This document shows, one piece after another, positions 34,413 to 46,288 of a stretch of 64,000 nt of DNA (position 1 is the stretch's first letter; each line of letters starts with the position of its first letter). This DNA is from Liolophura sinensis (taxonomy: Eukaryota; Mollusca; Polyplacophora; Chitonida; Chitonidae). A model generated the notes under the pieces. That model had not been told where the DNA came from and made no database searches. It saw only the letters and a program-made list of their open reading frames with translations. The DNA is taken from NCBI RefSeq assembly GCF_032854445.1, contig NC_088306.1, positions 16,215,764-16,279,763 of the forward strand. Reading direction: 5' to 3'. A program made the translations under genes and the position numbers.

Positions 34413-34765
34413 GGCCGCCCCTGATAGCTCAGTTAGTAGAGCGTTTCGGGGCGGCAGACCCAGGGTCAGTCCTCGGTCGGGTGACTCCCAAGATTTTAAA
34501 ACAGGAAGATGAAACTTCTTCGCTTGGCGTTCAGCATTATGGGGATAGTGTAACAACTGGTGGACCAGTATCAGTATAATGACTTGGGCGGAGTGGCTTA
34601 ATTGCCTTCGGTAAGTCGTCTCAGTGAAGCAGCACTAGATAAAAGAGAGAGGTGGAAATCCGTCCTGCAACAAGAAGGCACATTACATGCACTCTAAGGG
34701 CTTCTTCGTCGTTATATGACTGAAAAATTGTTAAGTACGACGTTAAACCCCAAGCACTCACTCAC
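34413..34765 (+). repeat. Full-length SINE family 2 with 13-bp target-site duplication
   Basis: Direct repeats TCTTAATAAAACT at 34400-34412 and 34766-34778 flank the element. It begins with a tRNA-like head (GATAGCTCAGTTAGTAGAGCG) and ends ACGTTAAACCCCAAGCACTC. No functional tRNA is implied. Confidence 0.88.
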
Positions 34766-34867
34766 TCTTAATAAAACTAGCACTCCGCGCAAGAGAAAAC
34801 AGAACATATATCTGTTTTCAGCGTCTTTATTTATTAATTTATAAATGTGGCCATTGTTTAACGCAAT

Positions 34868-35093
34868 ATACTCTAATTATTCTAATTTTTGGAATATCTG
34901 GCCTGCTCTATTTAGCCAATATACATGTAATTGCAGCACTTAGTTTCTGGGTTTTTTTCTTCACGTTTAGTCCATACATAATGAATAACATATTCATATA
35001 TTTACTTTTCTAAAACAAACTGGGAGAAAAATGTAATTCTTTGCTTTCAGCACTACTAATATATGTCCTGAAAATTAGAAGAATTAAGATTTT
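34868..35093 (-). repeat. TIR element, family C, inverted copy
   Basis: ATACTCTAATTATTCTAATT at the left and AAAATTAGAAGAATTAAG at the right pair imperfectly. Interior CAGCACTACTAATATATGTCC is the reverse complement of the left part of the copy at 24328. Confidence 0.6.
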
Positions 35094-35202
35094 CAAGTTT
35101 CCACCCTTAAGCAAGGATAAAACCTGAGTTACCGCGCCACATGCAAATCGCTGATCTTTGCCAAGTTAAATATATCTTCCCACAATGTGAAGTACACATA
35201 TT

Positions 35203-35412
35203 TATTTATTTGATCGGTGTTTTACCCCGCACTCAAGGTTACTTCATTTATACGACGGCGGCCAGCCATACGAATATCCGTTAGTTGCTGGTAGACCTAC
35301 CCACGTACGGCCAACATGAGCTGGACTTGAACTCATAGCGCCTGCATTGGTGAGAAGCTCTTGGGTTATTTGGATCGCGCTGGCAGGCTAAATACCTCGA
35401 CCACGGAGGCCA
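35203..35412 (-). repeat. SINE family 1, internally deleted
   Basis: From TTTATTTGATCGGTGTTTTAC to ACCACGGAGGCC on the plus strand. The segment between GGCCAGC and the GTTGCTGGTAGACC motif is shortened. Confidence 0.75.
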
Positions 35413-35751
35413 CTGTACCCCATATTAGAGGAATTTTAAACAAATGGTCTTCGAAGGTTACTGACGTCTTAATTATTATCACTATAAGGCCCTATTCATG
35501 AACAATGAGAGGCCAATGCCGGGACTAAAACTTTGCCGGTTCTTTCCTTGTTTATTTAATTATTTATTTATTTGACACAAGCGTATAGTCTCTTGTCGTG
35601 TCTAGCCAGTGAGGGTAATATCCTTTCCCAAACAATTCACGTTAAAAAAAATCAGTAAATACTCTTAAGAGCAGCGTTAAACATAAATCAAATATAAATA
35701 AATCAAATCAAATAATAAATATTCTGAAAAAAATTAAAATCTGAACAAAGA

Positions 35752-36100
35752 GTGAGTGCTTGGGGTTTAACGTCGTACTTAACAACTTTCCATTCATATG
35801 ACGACGAAGGAGTCCTCAAAGAGTTTGAGTGTAACATGTGTCCTTGTTGCAAGAAGGATTTCCACCGCTCTTTTATCTGGTGTTACTTCACTGAGACTTA
35901 CCGAAGACAAGTAAGCCGCTCCGCCCGAGCCATTATACTGATATGGGTCAACCAATCATTGCACTATTCCCTTAATGCTGCACACCAAGCGAGAAAGTTA
36001 CAACTTTCTCTTTTTTAAGGTCTTAGGTGTGACCTGACCCAGGATTGACCCTGGATCTACCGCTCCCGAAGCGGACGCTCTATCAACTGTGTTACCGGTC
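35752..36100 (-). repeat. SINE family 2, first of a serial pair
   Basis: Reverse-strand copy from GAGTGCTTGGGGTTTAACG to GTGTTACCGGTC. It is more diverged than its neighbour. CTGAACAAAG at 35741-35750 and CTTGAACAAAG at 36101-36111 flank it. Confidence 0.85.
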
Positions 36101-36111
36101 CTTGAACAAAG

Positions 36112-36474
36112 AGTGAGTGAGTGCTTGGGGTTTAACGTCGTACTCAACAATTTTTCAGTCATATGACGACGAAGGAATCATTAGGGTGCATGCACGTGTA
36201 ATGTGCCTCCTTGTTGCAGGACGGATTTCCACCGCTCTTTTATTTAGTGCTGCATCACTGAGACGACTTACCGAAGGCAAGTAAGGCGCCCCGCCCGAGC
36301 CATTATACTGATACGGGTCAACCAGTCGTTGCACTATCCCCTTCATCCTGAACGCCAAGCGAGGAAGTTACAACTTCCTCTTTTAAAGTCTTAGGTGTGA
36401 CTCGACCAAGGATTGATCCTGGATCTACCGGTCCCGAAGCGGACGCTCTACCAACTGTGCTATCCGGGCCGGTC
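36112..36474 (-). repeat. SINE family 2, second of a serial pair, young copy
   Basis: Flanked by CTTGAACAAAG at 36101-36111 and 36475-36485. It is very similar to the copy at 46289-46652 on the other strand, suggesting recent activity. Head: GGCCCGGATAGCACAGTTGG as read on the reverse strand. Confidence 0.88.
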
Positions 36475-36828
36475 CTTGAACAAAGAAGAAAATCAGTGGA
36501 CAGAACATGCATGCACTACACAAGGAGGTGTTTATCAGCGTTATTCAGCCATATAACAACTCACCTTCGTGGAAGTGTGCATGTGTATGGCGGCGTTCAT
36601 AAGGAGACATGACTTCTAGGCCTCGCTATAGACGCGCACTCTTAAAATGTAATGTTCAAATGTCAACATTTTCAAAGTGTAAACATGGTACATGTTAAAT
36701 GCCGAAAGATAATGAGTTTCAACAAACTGTAACATTTGAAGGCTTCTTTCGACATTTACACTAATATTATATGGTGTAACACAGGGTTCAACATTGGGTC
36801 CATTTTTTTCCCCCTATTTTTTTTCGTT

Positions 36829-37059
36829 TTATTTATTTATTTGGTTTTCACGCCGTACTCATTTCACTTATACCAGCATTATGACGAGAGTAAAGCAACA
36901 AATCCCACGACCATCAGCAGATTGCTGACAGACCTCCCCACATACGATCGGAGAGGAAGCCAGTAAGAGCTGGACTTGAATCCACAGCGACCGCATGGGT
37001 GAGAGGTTACTGTGTCATTGCGCCGCGCTGGCACGCTAACCACCTCGGCCACTGAGGCC
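36829..37059 (-). repeat. SINE family 1, internally deleted
   Basis: TTTATTTATTTGGTTTTCACG on the plus strand through ATTGCTGACAGACCTCCCC to CACCTCGGCCACTGAGGCC. Several short deletions are present. Confidence 0.75.
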
Positions 37060-37103
37060 AATTGGTAAGGAATTCGTATAAGGACAAGGTATTTAATTTG
37101 GCT

Positions 37104-37140
37104 GTGAAACCTGGGTTAAACACCAAGCACTCACTCACTC
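37104..37140 (+). repeat. SINE family 2 terminal fragment
   Basis: GGGTTAAACACCAAGCACTC followed by ACTCACTC is the characteristic 3' end of family 2. Nothing of the body remains. Confidence 0.5.
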
Positions 37141-37689
37141 TTATTTCTTGGGTGGTTTGTGTCGAACGTTGTTTTAGTAAATAGCCTTGCGATTATTGGA
37201 CTGGAACGTCCACTTTGGTTGACAGCTGGTATGTAGAAATCTGTTTTGACGCCTAGGTTACCCTCAAAGCAAAGAGGAAAGTCAAACTTCCCCCAATGCA
37301 ACCAATCAAGATGGACGGGGGCTCTTTTAACTATGGCCAGCAAGCAGAAATTCCTTGGCCTTAGTTTCAGCATGCAGCAAACTTTCGTGGCGCTCTTAAA
37401 TATCATTTTTGTCTGCAAGAAGGTAGCTGAAAATGTTGAAGTGATAAAACATGTGAGAAAGCATATTAACAAGAAGACATTATCAATGCTTTATCTTCCT
37501 TTATATCCCACCAGAACTACAGCACGCACATACCAAACTCGTCTCTACAGCCACTTGCTCAGCTCCAAAAACGTGCGATAGTGGAGCCTTTTCATTTACG
37601 CACATCAGGAAGAAAACACTTTCCATCTCTTTAGGTCTCCCTTGACTAACAGAAACACTACTCTTGCCTTCTCATTGCCGGTAAAGCTC

Positions 37690-38700
37690 TACACCACTCG
37701 TATCTTTTATTGCTTCTTACTGCCCATAGTGCTCTACTCCACCTACATCCTTTATTGCTTCTTACTGCCTATAGTGCTCTACTCCACCTACATCCTTTAC
37801 TGCTTCTTACTGCCTATAGTGCTCTACTCCACCTACATCCTTTACTGCTTCTTACTGCCTATAGTGCCCTACTCCACCTACATCCTTTACTGCTTCTTAT
37901 TGCCGATAGTGCTCTACTCCACCTACATCCTTTACTGCTTCTTATTGCCGATAGTGCCCTACTCCACCTATATCCTTTACTGCTTCTTATTGCCGATAGT
38001 GCTCTACTCCACCTACATCCTTTACTGCTTCTTCTTGCCGATACTGTTATACTCCACCTACATCCTTTATTGCTTCTTACTGCCTATAGTGCTCTACTCC
38101 ACCTACATCCTTTACTGCTTCTTACTGCCTATAGTGCCCTACTCCACCTACATCCTTTACTGCTTCTTACTGCCTATAGTGCTCTACTCCACCTACATCC
38201 TTTACTGCTTCTTACTGCCTATAGTGCCCTACTCCACCTACATCCTTTACTGCTTCTTATTGCCGATAGTGCTCTACTCCACCTATATCCTTTACTGCTT
38301 CTTATTGCCTATAGTGCTCTACTCCACCTACATCCTTTATTGCTTCTTATGGCCTATAGTGCTCTACTCCACCTACATCCTTTACTGCTTCTTACTGCCT
38401 ATAGTGCTCTACTCCACCTACATCCTTTACTGCTTCTTACTGCCTATAGTGCTCTACTCCACCTACATCCTTTACTGCTTCTTACTGCCTATAGTGCCCT
38501 ACTCCACCTACATCCTTTACTGCTTCTTATTGCCGATAGTGCTCTACTCCACCTATATCCTTTACTGCTTCTTATTGCCTATAGTGCTCTACTCCACCTA
38601 CATCCTTTATTGCTTCTTATGGCCTATAGTGCTCTACTCCACCTACATCCTTTACTGCTTCTTACTGCCTATAGTGCTCTACTCCAAACATATCTTTTAC
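37690..38700. repeat. 45-bp minisatellite with long open frames
   Basis: About 22 units containing TACTGCCTATAGTGCTCTAC and TCCACCTACATCCTTTACTGC. The period is 15 codons, so a 379-codon frame (37642-38781) encodes a hydrophobic 15-residue repeat and a second frame is open for 408 codons. No splice context, promoter or known family is visible, so I treat it as satellite DNA first and a coding candidate second. Confidence 0.92.
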
Positions 38701-38799
38701 CTCTTCTCATTGCTCGTGAAGTTCTGCACCACCCAGATATTTTATCTCATCGTTTATTACAGCTATTACATCACATTTTGATAAGGTATAACAACACTC

Positions 38800-38938
38800 C
38801 AAGGGATTGGAATAAACTTCTTAAGCTACAAGATATTAATAATAATCAATCTATATTATTATTTAAATCTGCTGTTAAAGAATATTCGCATACAGACTAT
38901 ACCATTTTTTTAAATCATAGATATACATGTACGTGAAT
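38800..38938 (+). pseudogene. Possible relic of a LINE reverse-transcriptase C-terminus
   Basis: A frame just after the 45-bp array reads DWNKL, then QSILLFKSAVKEYS. This recalls the WN.L ... S...FK..LK.YL tail seen at the end of many non-LTR reverse transcriptases. It is short, isolated and uncertain. Confidence 0.2.
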
Positions 38939-38979
38939 TCAGTTACGTGTAACACTTATTGAAACAATTAGGCTATTTG

Positions 38980-39245
38980 TCACAGGCGCGACACGAGCGG
39001 ACGAGGACGGTCAACGTTCGCGCGAGAGTGATGATCGTCCTCGTGTATGGAAGCCGGATGAGGACAATCTCGTCCCGCGCCTCACGTGCCATCCACGCGC
39101 GATTTGCTCCGTCCTCGTGCCTCAAGACCGCGAAGCGCGGGACGAGAAGTCCTCATCCGGCTTTCATAAAAGCGTCGATCTCGCTGAAACCGACCGGCAG
39201 GCCCCTGACCAATGATCGTGAGGTTGGAAGTTCGAATCCGGCTCT
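38980..39245. other. GC-rich fold-back segment with a tRNA-like B box
   Basis: AAGCCGGATGAGGAC at 39051 and GTCCTCATCCGGCTT ending at 39163 are exact inverted arms, extended by CTCGTCCCGCG and CGCGGGACGAG. Farther out, GACGAGGACGG and CCGTCCTCGTG also pair. Downstream, GTTGGAAGTTCGAATCCGGC resembles a tRNA T-arm/B box. It may be part of a further SINE or a fold-back element. Confidence 0.55.
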
Positions 39246-40249
39246 GGCTCTTTCCATTGCAGCATTACGTCATTTGTCATATTGTCTTTCAAGGTGGATT
39301 AAGAATGATGGCTTTTCACTGATGACTGTGGTTTCCTGCGCCCACATGCCTGACCACATCCGTTTGGGTGAAGCATTTTTGAGTACGTCAGTTAAGCACC
39401 GATCACATGAGAAAACAATATTACAGAGTAGACCTAACTGTGTTTTAACATTTTGTCCGGGGTAAATGGCTGTACTCTGGTGGTTATACAGGGCTTTGAT
39501 GGTTCTAGCATGGGTATTATTTGTATATGACTGAGAGGCCACCGCAAAAAGCCTGCATGGATATATCCACATTGTCACACAGAGACAGTAAAAGTATCAC
39601 CTCTCTCCCAGCCTACTCTCTCTCACGTTCAGTTAACCCATATACTGTTGCTAAAAGTTCAGAGCTTTTAGCCACGGCCGAAATGTATACAGAAATCTAC
39701 ATTCACATCTGGTAGGCCTAGCTATGCGCTCAGTGATAAATATGTCAAATGGCCTGACACTGTCTGATTTTTCTGGTGTGCATATTACAATGATGAAAAC
39801 CACAAGGTCGGGTTCTCTTATCTTTATCAATGATATATATGTGCTCTGCTTGTCGCACCTGGTCGTGAAGCGTTCTTTAGCAGGGGTCGGACGAAGCGAT
39901 TCACGCAGGACCGCGTGTATATATACTGGTAGGCCTATAAGAGGGTGAGTGGCCGTGACGAAGCGAAGGGGCTATCTTATGTCAGGTCACTCAGGTAGAA
40001 AATGATTTATTAAGGCACAGGTATGCGCATAACGTTTGCTTTTCAGTGCCTTAGATGGGCCTATATGCATACCTGTCAAGCGTGCTGTTCCGCCTTCACC
40101 CCTTCGGCTGATAATGGGCTACTCTTCTAGATGCGGTGAATGAATGACCGAATGTCTCGACGGCGGAGAAAACTCTTGTCCAATCAAAAGGCACGGTTCA
40201 TTTGGACGCAGTGCGCCCGTCGCACTTGTTAGATTGAGTTTTGATCGTG

Positions 40250-40469
40250 CCTCGAGATTTGAGGGATAGGGAAAACTTTTCTACGGCGGGTCTCAAAACT
40301 TCTGCACGTCAATTCCCAAGGCCTGTTTAATCAGCCACAAAGTTACCAGGAACTTTGAGTGAGTTCGCGAGCACAAAGAGGAAAGGACAGAACGCGAGAA
40401 TGTGACATTGTCAGCGTCAGTGTGGAAGCCTGATGGCAGATTCGGATGTTATAGCCGAGTGAGTTAGCG
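40250..40469 (+). promoter_or_regulatory. Probable promoter and 5' UTR of the anosmin-like gene
   Basis: The sequence before the start codon is richer in CpG than its surroundings (TCTACGGCGGGTCTC, GAGTTCGCGAGCAC, AGAACGCGAGAATG) and leads straight into the signal-peptide exon. No TATA box is evident. The function is inferred from position. Confidence 0.4.
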
Positions 40470-40640
40470 ATGAAGGCTTTACGGTGGCCGGCAGTCCGAT
40501 CGCCCGCCTCGCTGCTCGCCCGGCTCTACCTGGCTCTCGTCTGGGCGGCCGTCGTGCACGCTGACACCGGTGCCACCGAACTACTTAGTGCCCGCTGCCG
40601 GGCAAACTGTTTGACGGAGTTCCACGACAACCCAGCACAC
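40470..40640 (+). CDS. First exon of a secreted protein, anosmin-1 (KAL1)-like; partial
   Basis: Fifty-seven codons from ATG to CACAC|GTGAGT, phase 0. Residues 1-32 form a signal peptide: basic start (MKALR), hydrophobic core LYLALVWAAVV, and likely cleavage after HA. The mature start includes LLSARCRANCLTEF, which resembles the first cysteines of the anosmin-1 Cys-rich box (human ARCASRCLSL). Anosmin is an extracellular-matrix protein with WAP and fibronectin III domains. No later exon is visible, so identity rests on one short motif and another secreted Cys-rich protein is possible. The exon is markedly GC-rich compared with its neighbours. Confidence 0.5.
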
Positions 40641-41356
40641 GTGAGTCCTCCTTTATTTTGTTCACTTACCGCTACCTACCTGTACAGGTATGTATGAATA
40701 CCTCAGTTTATATGCCACACGTGGATGTACCTGTCAACCGATGCCATGTTGGTAAACTGACACCACACGTCAAGAAACAGTTTATTACATGTTGTGATAA
40801 TATTAAACGTTCTGATTTTTAAACTTTACATTTTAAAATCATTAGATTTTGCCAACAAATTCTATTAACTGGCAGGTTATGTAATTTACTTAGAAGTTAG
40901 GTTTGATTGCCTTCTGCATACATCACAAGTCTGCTCCCCTTGTTAATAGTTCCGTTGAATTTAACTCATATATTTTATTGTACATCTACTGAAGAGTGGG
41001 ATGAAGAAGGTGTTCTATTAACTTACTCTTCACTTTCTCAAACTAAGTTCCTAGTATGTGATTAGCCTACATGTATAAATATATGCATGTATAAGATAGA
41101 AATAATTTAATATGTAAATATGTACAATGTAGTGTGAGCTAATGGGATTGAATTAGTTTCACATTGAAGTGTGATCAAGTTCGGTAATATGCTTTCTTAA
41201 TGTAATAGGTCTAGGAAAGCTGCTTTTAGGAAGACTGGTGAAGTAAATTGAAAAACAGAGATTGTTTAATCCAGTAGAGATACATGTGGTTAATTCAGTT
41301 TCTTCCATTTAAGCATTGTAATATATCTGTGGATATTTAAGTAAAGTTTATTATTT

Positions 41357-41492
41357 ATTGATTTATTTGATTGGCTGTTTTACGCCTTGCTCAAGAATAT
41401 TTCACTTATACGATGGCGGCCAGCATTATGGTGGGTGGAAAGCGGGCATGGCCCGGGGGAAGCCCACGACCATCCGCAGGTTGCGGAGAGGA
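41357..41492 (-). repeat. SINE family 1, 3' part
   Basis: Reverse-strand body from ATTTATTTGATTGGCTGTTT to CCGCAGGTTGCGGAGAGG. The tRNA-like head is missing. Confidence 0.75.
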
Positions 41493-43785
41493 AGATTTAC
41501 GTAAAGGGACAAGCTTCCAGTGTCACTGAGGCATGACTCCGTACACCATGGCAACTGTTCATTTGAATCATATTGATGTCTACCTGGGCAGAGTTTCACA
41601 TGGGTCTACCTGGGCAGAGTTTCACACGTCAGTACTGGGTAACATTGCAAGAAGCATGTAACTACCACGGCAATTTCTCGTGTAAGTGATCTGGACATGT
41701 ACAGGTTTTACAAAATATATTCATAGTGAAATGTCAACTTTTCTCATAATACAGTAATATGGATAGATACATTGTTGTACTTTGTACAACTTTAGTGATT
41801 GGAGTGCAACAAGCAGGTTATCTATAAACATGGCAACTTTTGTTTAAAATCATGTGAATAGGTAGCAGCCTAATTTGGCAGTGTACTGTGGCAAATTTTT
41901 CATAAATGATATGAATAGCTACCTGAGATGAGTTTCACAAATCAGAGCTAGTATTCTAACTAGCATGTTTCTACAGGTGGCAGTTTGTGTAGTAAACAGT
42001 ACGGTATAGAATACATCCAGGGCAAGTGGTTTTTTTTTTTAATCATGTGGAAAAGGTAATTTTCCAAAAATTAAAATGAACAGTTAAACCAGATTGAGTC
42101 TGTTAAATGAAACTTGACTTTGCCAGATTAAGTTTAGTTCTTGTGTATACAGAAATTTGTTTTCTCTTTCAGAATGACTTAATATTCAGGAATAAAATGT
42201 GCTGTAGTTTTACCTCTGTTAAAATATCACTTGGTACTTTTACCCTGTTCAGGTGTTCAGTTGTTCAGTTGTGGTTTATATACCCAGCCTAAGGGCACCT
42301 CTTCAGTTTTGACGCTCGCTTTCAAAGGCTCTGTCCCCTGTACCCCGTTCAACATGCCTGAAATCTTCACATTACTGAAGGTGCTTATTACCACAGAGCA
42401 GTCAAGTGTGCCGTCATTTTACTGCGGTATTTACCCTGATCACTCTGGCACGTGAGTTTGAAAAAAAAAAAAAAGAGAAAAAAAAAAACCTTCTGTTAGT
42501 GAGAGAGATGAGAATGGGCAACCTCATCTATCAGCGTGTTGTGGTATAGCCCTGGTAGTTAAGTGGTTAGGCACTCTTGGTGTTGAAATACCTCTGGGGC
42601 AGTTTGGTGCGTAAGATCAACCCTTTTAGCAAAACACCAACCAATAGAATGTCTGCAGAACAAGTTTTCTTTGGAAATCATGATTTTAAATGAGGTTACT
42701 GTTGATAAGTTGTTTTCTCAGTTTTTTTCTGGCCCTGTTTTTTTGTTTGTTCTTGCGGAGAAGATAGTTTAATCAGATGTTAGAATAAGATAAATTTAGA
42801 TGCCCTCTTGCATTCTGAAGAAGTCTTATTCGTCCCTAGCCTCTTCAGTTTTGATGCTCCATGATAGGACTTGAGATGGCGTTAAACCATAATCTATCAC
42901 TCATTCAGTTTTTATGCATTACTTCAAGTTTACTTGAATTGTTATTAAATGTCGAACTTTTTATGATCTTTGAACGTGTTTCTGTACAACACATTATAGT
43001 TGTTTGAATTTGCGTTGCTGAAAGTATATCCATTTTGCATCTGCGATTTATATCTTTGCAAGCAGCTGAAAAACTTATATAAAGACTCGAACCTAACCTC
43101 ACATTCGAAAAGAGAGACAAAAAAACATTATGCATTATTGGTAGATTAAATTGAAATGTGTTCAAACTTTTTATGCAGGTGATCAGTTATTTTGAATTTT
43201 TATGTGCAAGGCTGTGTCCAAATCATATATTATAATTTTAGTAATACTGCAGCTTGCAAATGTTTGGAATGTTGAGTGAGTTGTATTTTGTTTGCTTAAG
43301 TCACCTTGAGCATTTATTACACCTTTTGCTAGAGGTATTCATGAGATACTTGTGATTGATTTGTTACCTGGCATATCAGCTAACATGTTAGTCAGGTCAT
43401 CAATACACAAGTAAATGTGTGTAAATACAGGTACATTTATGTTTTATTTCTATTTTGTTCTGTCTAGAGGTTGGCCAAACTAATGCCATTGTAACTTACT
43501 TAATACATTATATTAATTTTTTGCCACATGTTATTCTTAATAAAAAGATTTTATAATATTTCAATGTGCCAGTCAGTATGTAAGTCAGAAATAGACAGTT
43601 TGGATGTTCAGCCTGGACATTTGATAAATTTAGAAGCTCATCTTCTATCTCTACCATATATGTAAAATTTGGTAATTTTAGGGACTGATTTCAGCAAATT
43701 GGCAGTGCGAAATATTTCTGCCTGGTACTTACTGACTAAGGCCTTTTTAATACCAGTGTCTGGTTGATATGTTTTGGCCTTCTGT

Positions 43786-43931
43786 AACTGGGAAGGTCTT
43801 CCAGCAACCTGCAGATGGTCGTGGGTTTCTTTTGGGCTCTGCCCGGTTTCCTCCCACCATAATGCTGGCCGCCGTCGTATAAGTGAAATATTCTTGAGTA
43901 TGGCATAAAACACCAATCAAATAAATAAATA
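43786..43931 (+). repeat. SINE family 1, 5'-truncated
   Basis: From ACTGGGAAGGTCTTCCAGC through GGTTTCCTCCCACC and GCCGTCGTATAAGTG to ATCAAATAAATAAAT. Well preserved body. Confidence 0.8.
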
Positions 43932-44242
43932 TGCTTGGCGCACATGTGATTAGATGTTTTTCAGTTTTTTTCTTGATTATTTTCTCTTTACATATTTTGT
44001 GGAGGATTTTCATTGAATTTCATTTAGAAGTGTCCTAAATGTTTACAAATTGAGACCTGACAACTTCAGATTTGCATTTTTACTTATAACACTTCAGAGA
44101 TGTCTGTCTAGTAGTGAAGACTTTTGTGTAGAAAATTTAGGGCTTCTTTTGAATTATTTCTGCGCAAGCCAAAATTTGTCTCCGGTATGGAAGTGCTCTA
44201 AGTTCATACCAGGTAAGCCTAAACCTTCTCTGAACCTCTTGT

Positions 44243-44304
44243 TGCATATGACTGAAAAATTGTTAAGTCATGATGTTAAACCCCAAGCCACTCACTCACT
44301 CCCT
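44243..44304 (+). repeat. SINE family 2 terminal fragment
   Basis: CATATGACTGAAAAATTG, then GATGTTAAACCCCAAGCC and the repeated CACT end. Confidence 0.65.
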
Positions 44305-46288
44305 GAACCTCCATGAAGTTGGTCAAAGACATGAAGCTAAAATTTATCACCCCTAATTACTTCATTAGTGCCTGAAGTTCATAGATTCTCTGTGCTCATT
44401 GTTACATGAAGCATCCTGAAGAATATTGTAAATCATTAGTAAATTATTTAGTTCAGTTTTTAGTTTAATATTTTTAGTTTGGCTTCGTTCAGTATATGAT
44501 TTTACTGAGAGTGAGTGAAAGCCTCATTTTAACTAAGGCTTTATTATGAATACAACTATTTTCTGTCTTACAATTTTTCAAGTTGTTTGCTGAATTAACG
44601 GTTGACAAGAAACTGTGTCCATCTCAATAAGCCTTAAAAGCAAGATCACCATGATTTAAGTTGACAACATTTTTTAGGAACTTTTCTCAGTGGAAGTTCT
44701 ATTTATCGGGCAGGCAGACATACTGGAGGTGTCAGACTTTGCTAGTGTAGGTTTTGTGGTTTTCTTTGGGAGAACAAAGAAGCTAGTGTTGGCTGTGAAC
44801 ATGTTGAAGGAATGATGGATGTTTTGTTACAGGCTAGGTCCCCCATTACCCATTGTCAAACCTACATGTTGTCTTAAGCAACTACCCCAGCTAGATCTTA
44901 CTTCAACCCCATCAACTCATTAATGCTGTCTTTTACTAGCCCATTCAAGCTTTCTTTTGTTTTGCTCATCTTTTTTTTTGTCTTCTGTTTTTTTTTTTTT
45001 TTTCTGTATCACTTGTTAAGGACGATCTTGGACTTGTAGCTTTTGTCTGTTGGCCTTGTTAAGCCGTGTTAGATTCATCTTTCTCTGCCTGGATGTCATT
45101 GCCAAAAAACCCGCAGTAAAATTAACTGCAAACCAGAGAATTTTAGAATTTAAGTTGATGCAGTTTTTACATGAGTGACTGCATGAAATGTTTGCTTGCA
45201 GACATCCAAGACTGCACAAATCCCTTTTTTTTTTTTTTGTATTAACCATTAATAAACCTGGTCCCTGTAATGTAATGAAAATATTCTCGAGTACGATGAA
45301 AGCTTTAAATAAATGTATAGAACAAAATACTGAAATCACTCTTAAATATGTTCTCACCACAACATGACACCATTGTTTAGCCATAATGATGATACATTTT
45401 GAAATAATTTAGTGTGACATTTGCAATATATCAACGGCCTTATCTTGAAATAACATGAAAGTGGGAAAAAAAAATAGTCTTAAAAGATAAATGTTATCAA
45501 AATGTTCTACATTCCTTTCATCCTTGGAGTAAGAAGCAGTCTTTTGGTGCAATTTAGCCATTTTAGTGAGAATACATGTCAGTAAGAGTTTGGATTGACT
45601 GGTACATGTACCAGCCTTCCAAACTGGCCCTTCCTTCATATCACACCCTGGCAGTGGATGAATATTGACAAAGAAATGGTTGAAAATGTCAACAGCTCAT
45701 AAAGTAACTTTGATTAGCTTTTTTTATGAGGAAAGAATTTGTTCGACCTGGACCATATCTAGAGTCACTTAGGTTCTAGAAAATGTTTGGGCTCCCAAAC
45801 TGTTGGCGTCCCAAACTAAACAAGCTGTATTTAAACTAACAAGTACATATAACAAAAATATAATGGCTTACCAATAAAAAGTTACGCTTTCACATAAATA
45901 TCTTTCGTTCGCAAACTTAAAAGCTCTAGAAAGCATCATTTTGTATTGCATTTTTAAAATTTCTTTATGCACAGTCACAGTGTCACCATTAAAGTTTGGG
46001 ATCAGAGCCTTTAACGTTTTTCTAGATGTTGCCCTGTCAGCATTTTGGACTCTGTGTGTGAGTTGGTGTCTACTTTGGTGATGTTTTCCTACCTCAACAC
46101 GAGCTTGAAATATCAAGTTTGCATTTCACAAGTCATTGATCTGTTTCATATATATATATATACATATATACCTAGTTTGTCTTCTTGTGATACACCATTA
46201 AGAGGAACTGGTCAAAGTTTCTGGGAGGCAACGCTGAAATTAAGGGGCATAAATATGGCATGTAAAATGCCTTTATTTCAATACTGAA

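Larger units (their letters stand above)
29105..40469. other. Intergenic region between DNAJC19 and the anosmin-like gene
   Basis: More than 11 kb with no convincing exon. The left part should hold the DNAJC19 3' UTR, with a possible AATAAA at about 30441. The rest contains SINEs of both families, a 20-bp and a 45-bp minisatellite, an unusual CGAAAG/CTTTCG-rich stretch and a GC-rich fold-back segment, each listed separately. A 60-codon AT-rich frame at 30075-30257 is unrecognised. Confidence 0.6.

Noticed and set aside
34413..34500. A tRNA gene suggested by boxes A and B
   Set aside because: The sequence is the head of a SINE with target-site duplications, and the cloverleaf is degenerate.
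36155..36358. Matching 67-codon frames at 36155-36358 (-) and 46404-46607 (+)
   Set aside because: Both lie inside family 2 SINEs. Their similarity reflects young copies of the element and not a gene family.
37710..38936. 408-codon second frame across the 45-bp array
   Set aside because: It is open because the period is divisible by three. Unit variants change residues in this frame more than in the 37642 frame.
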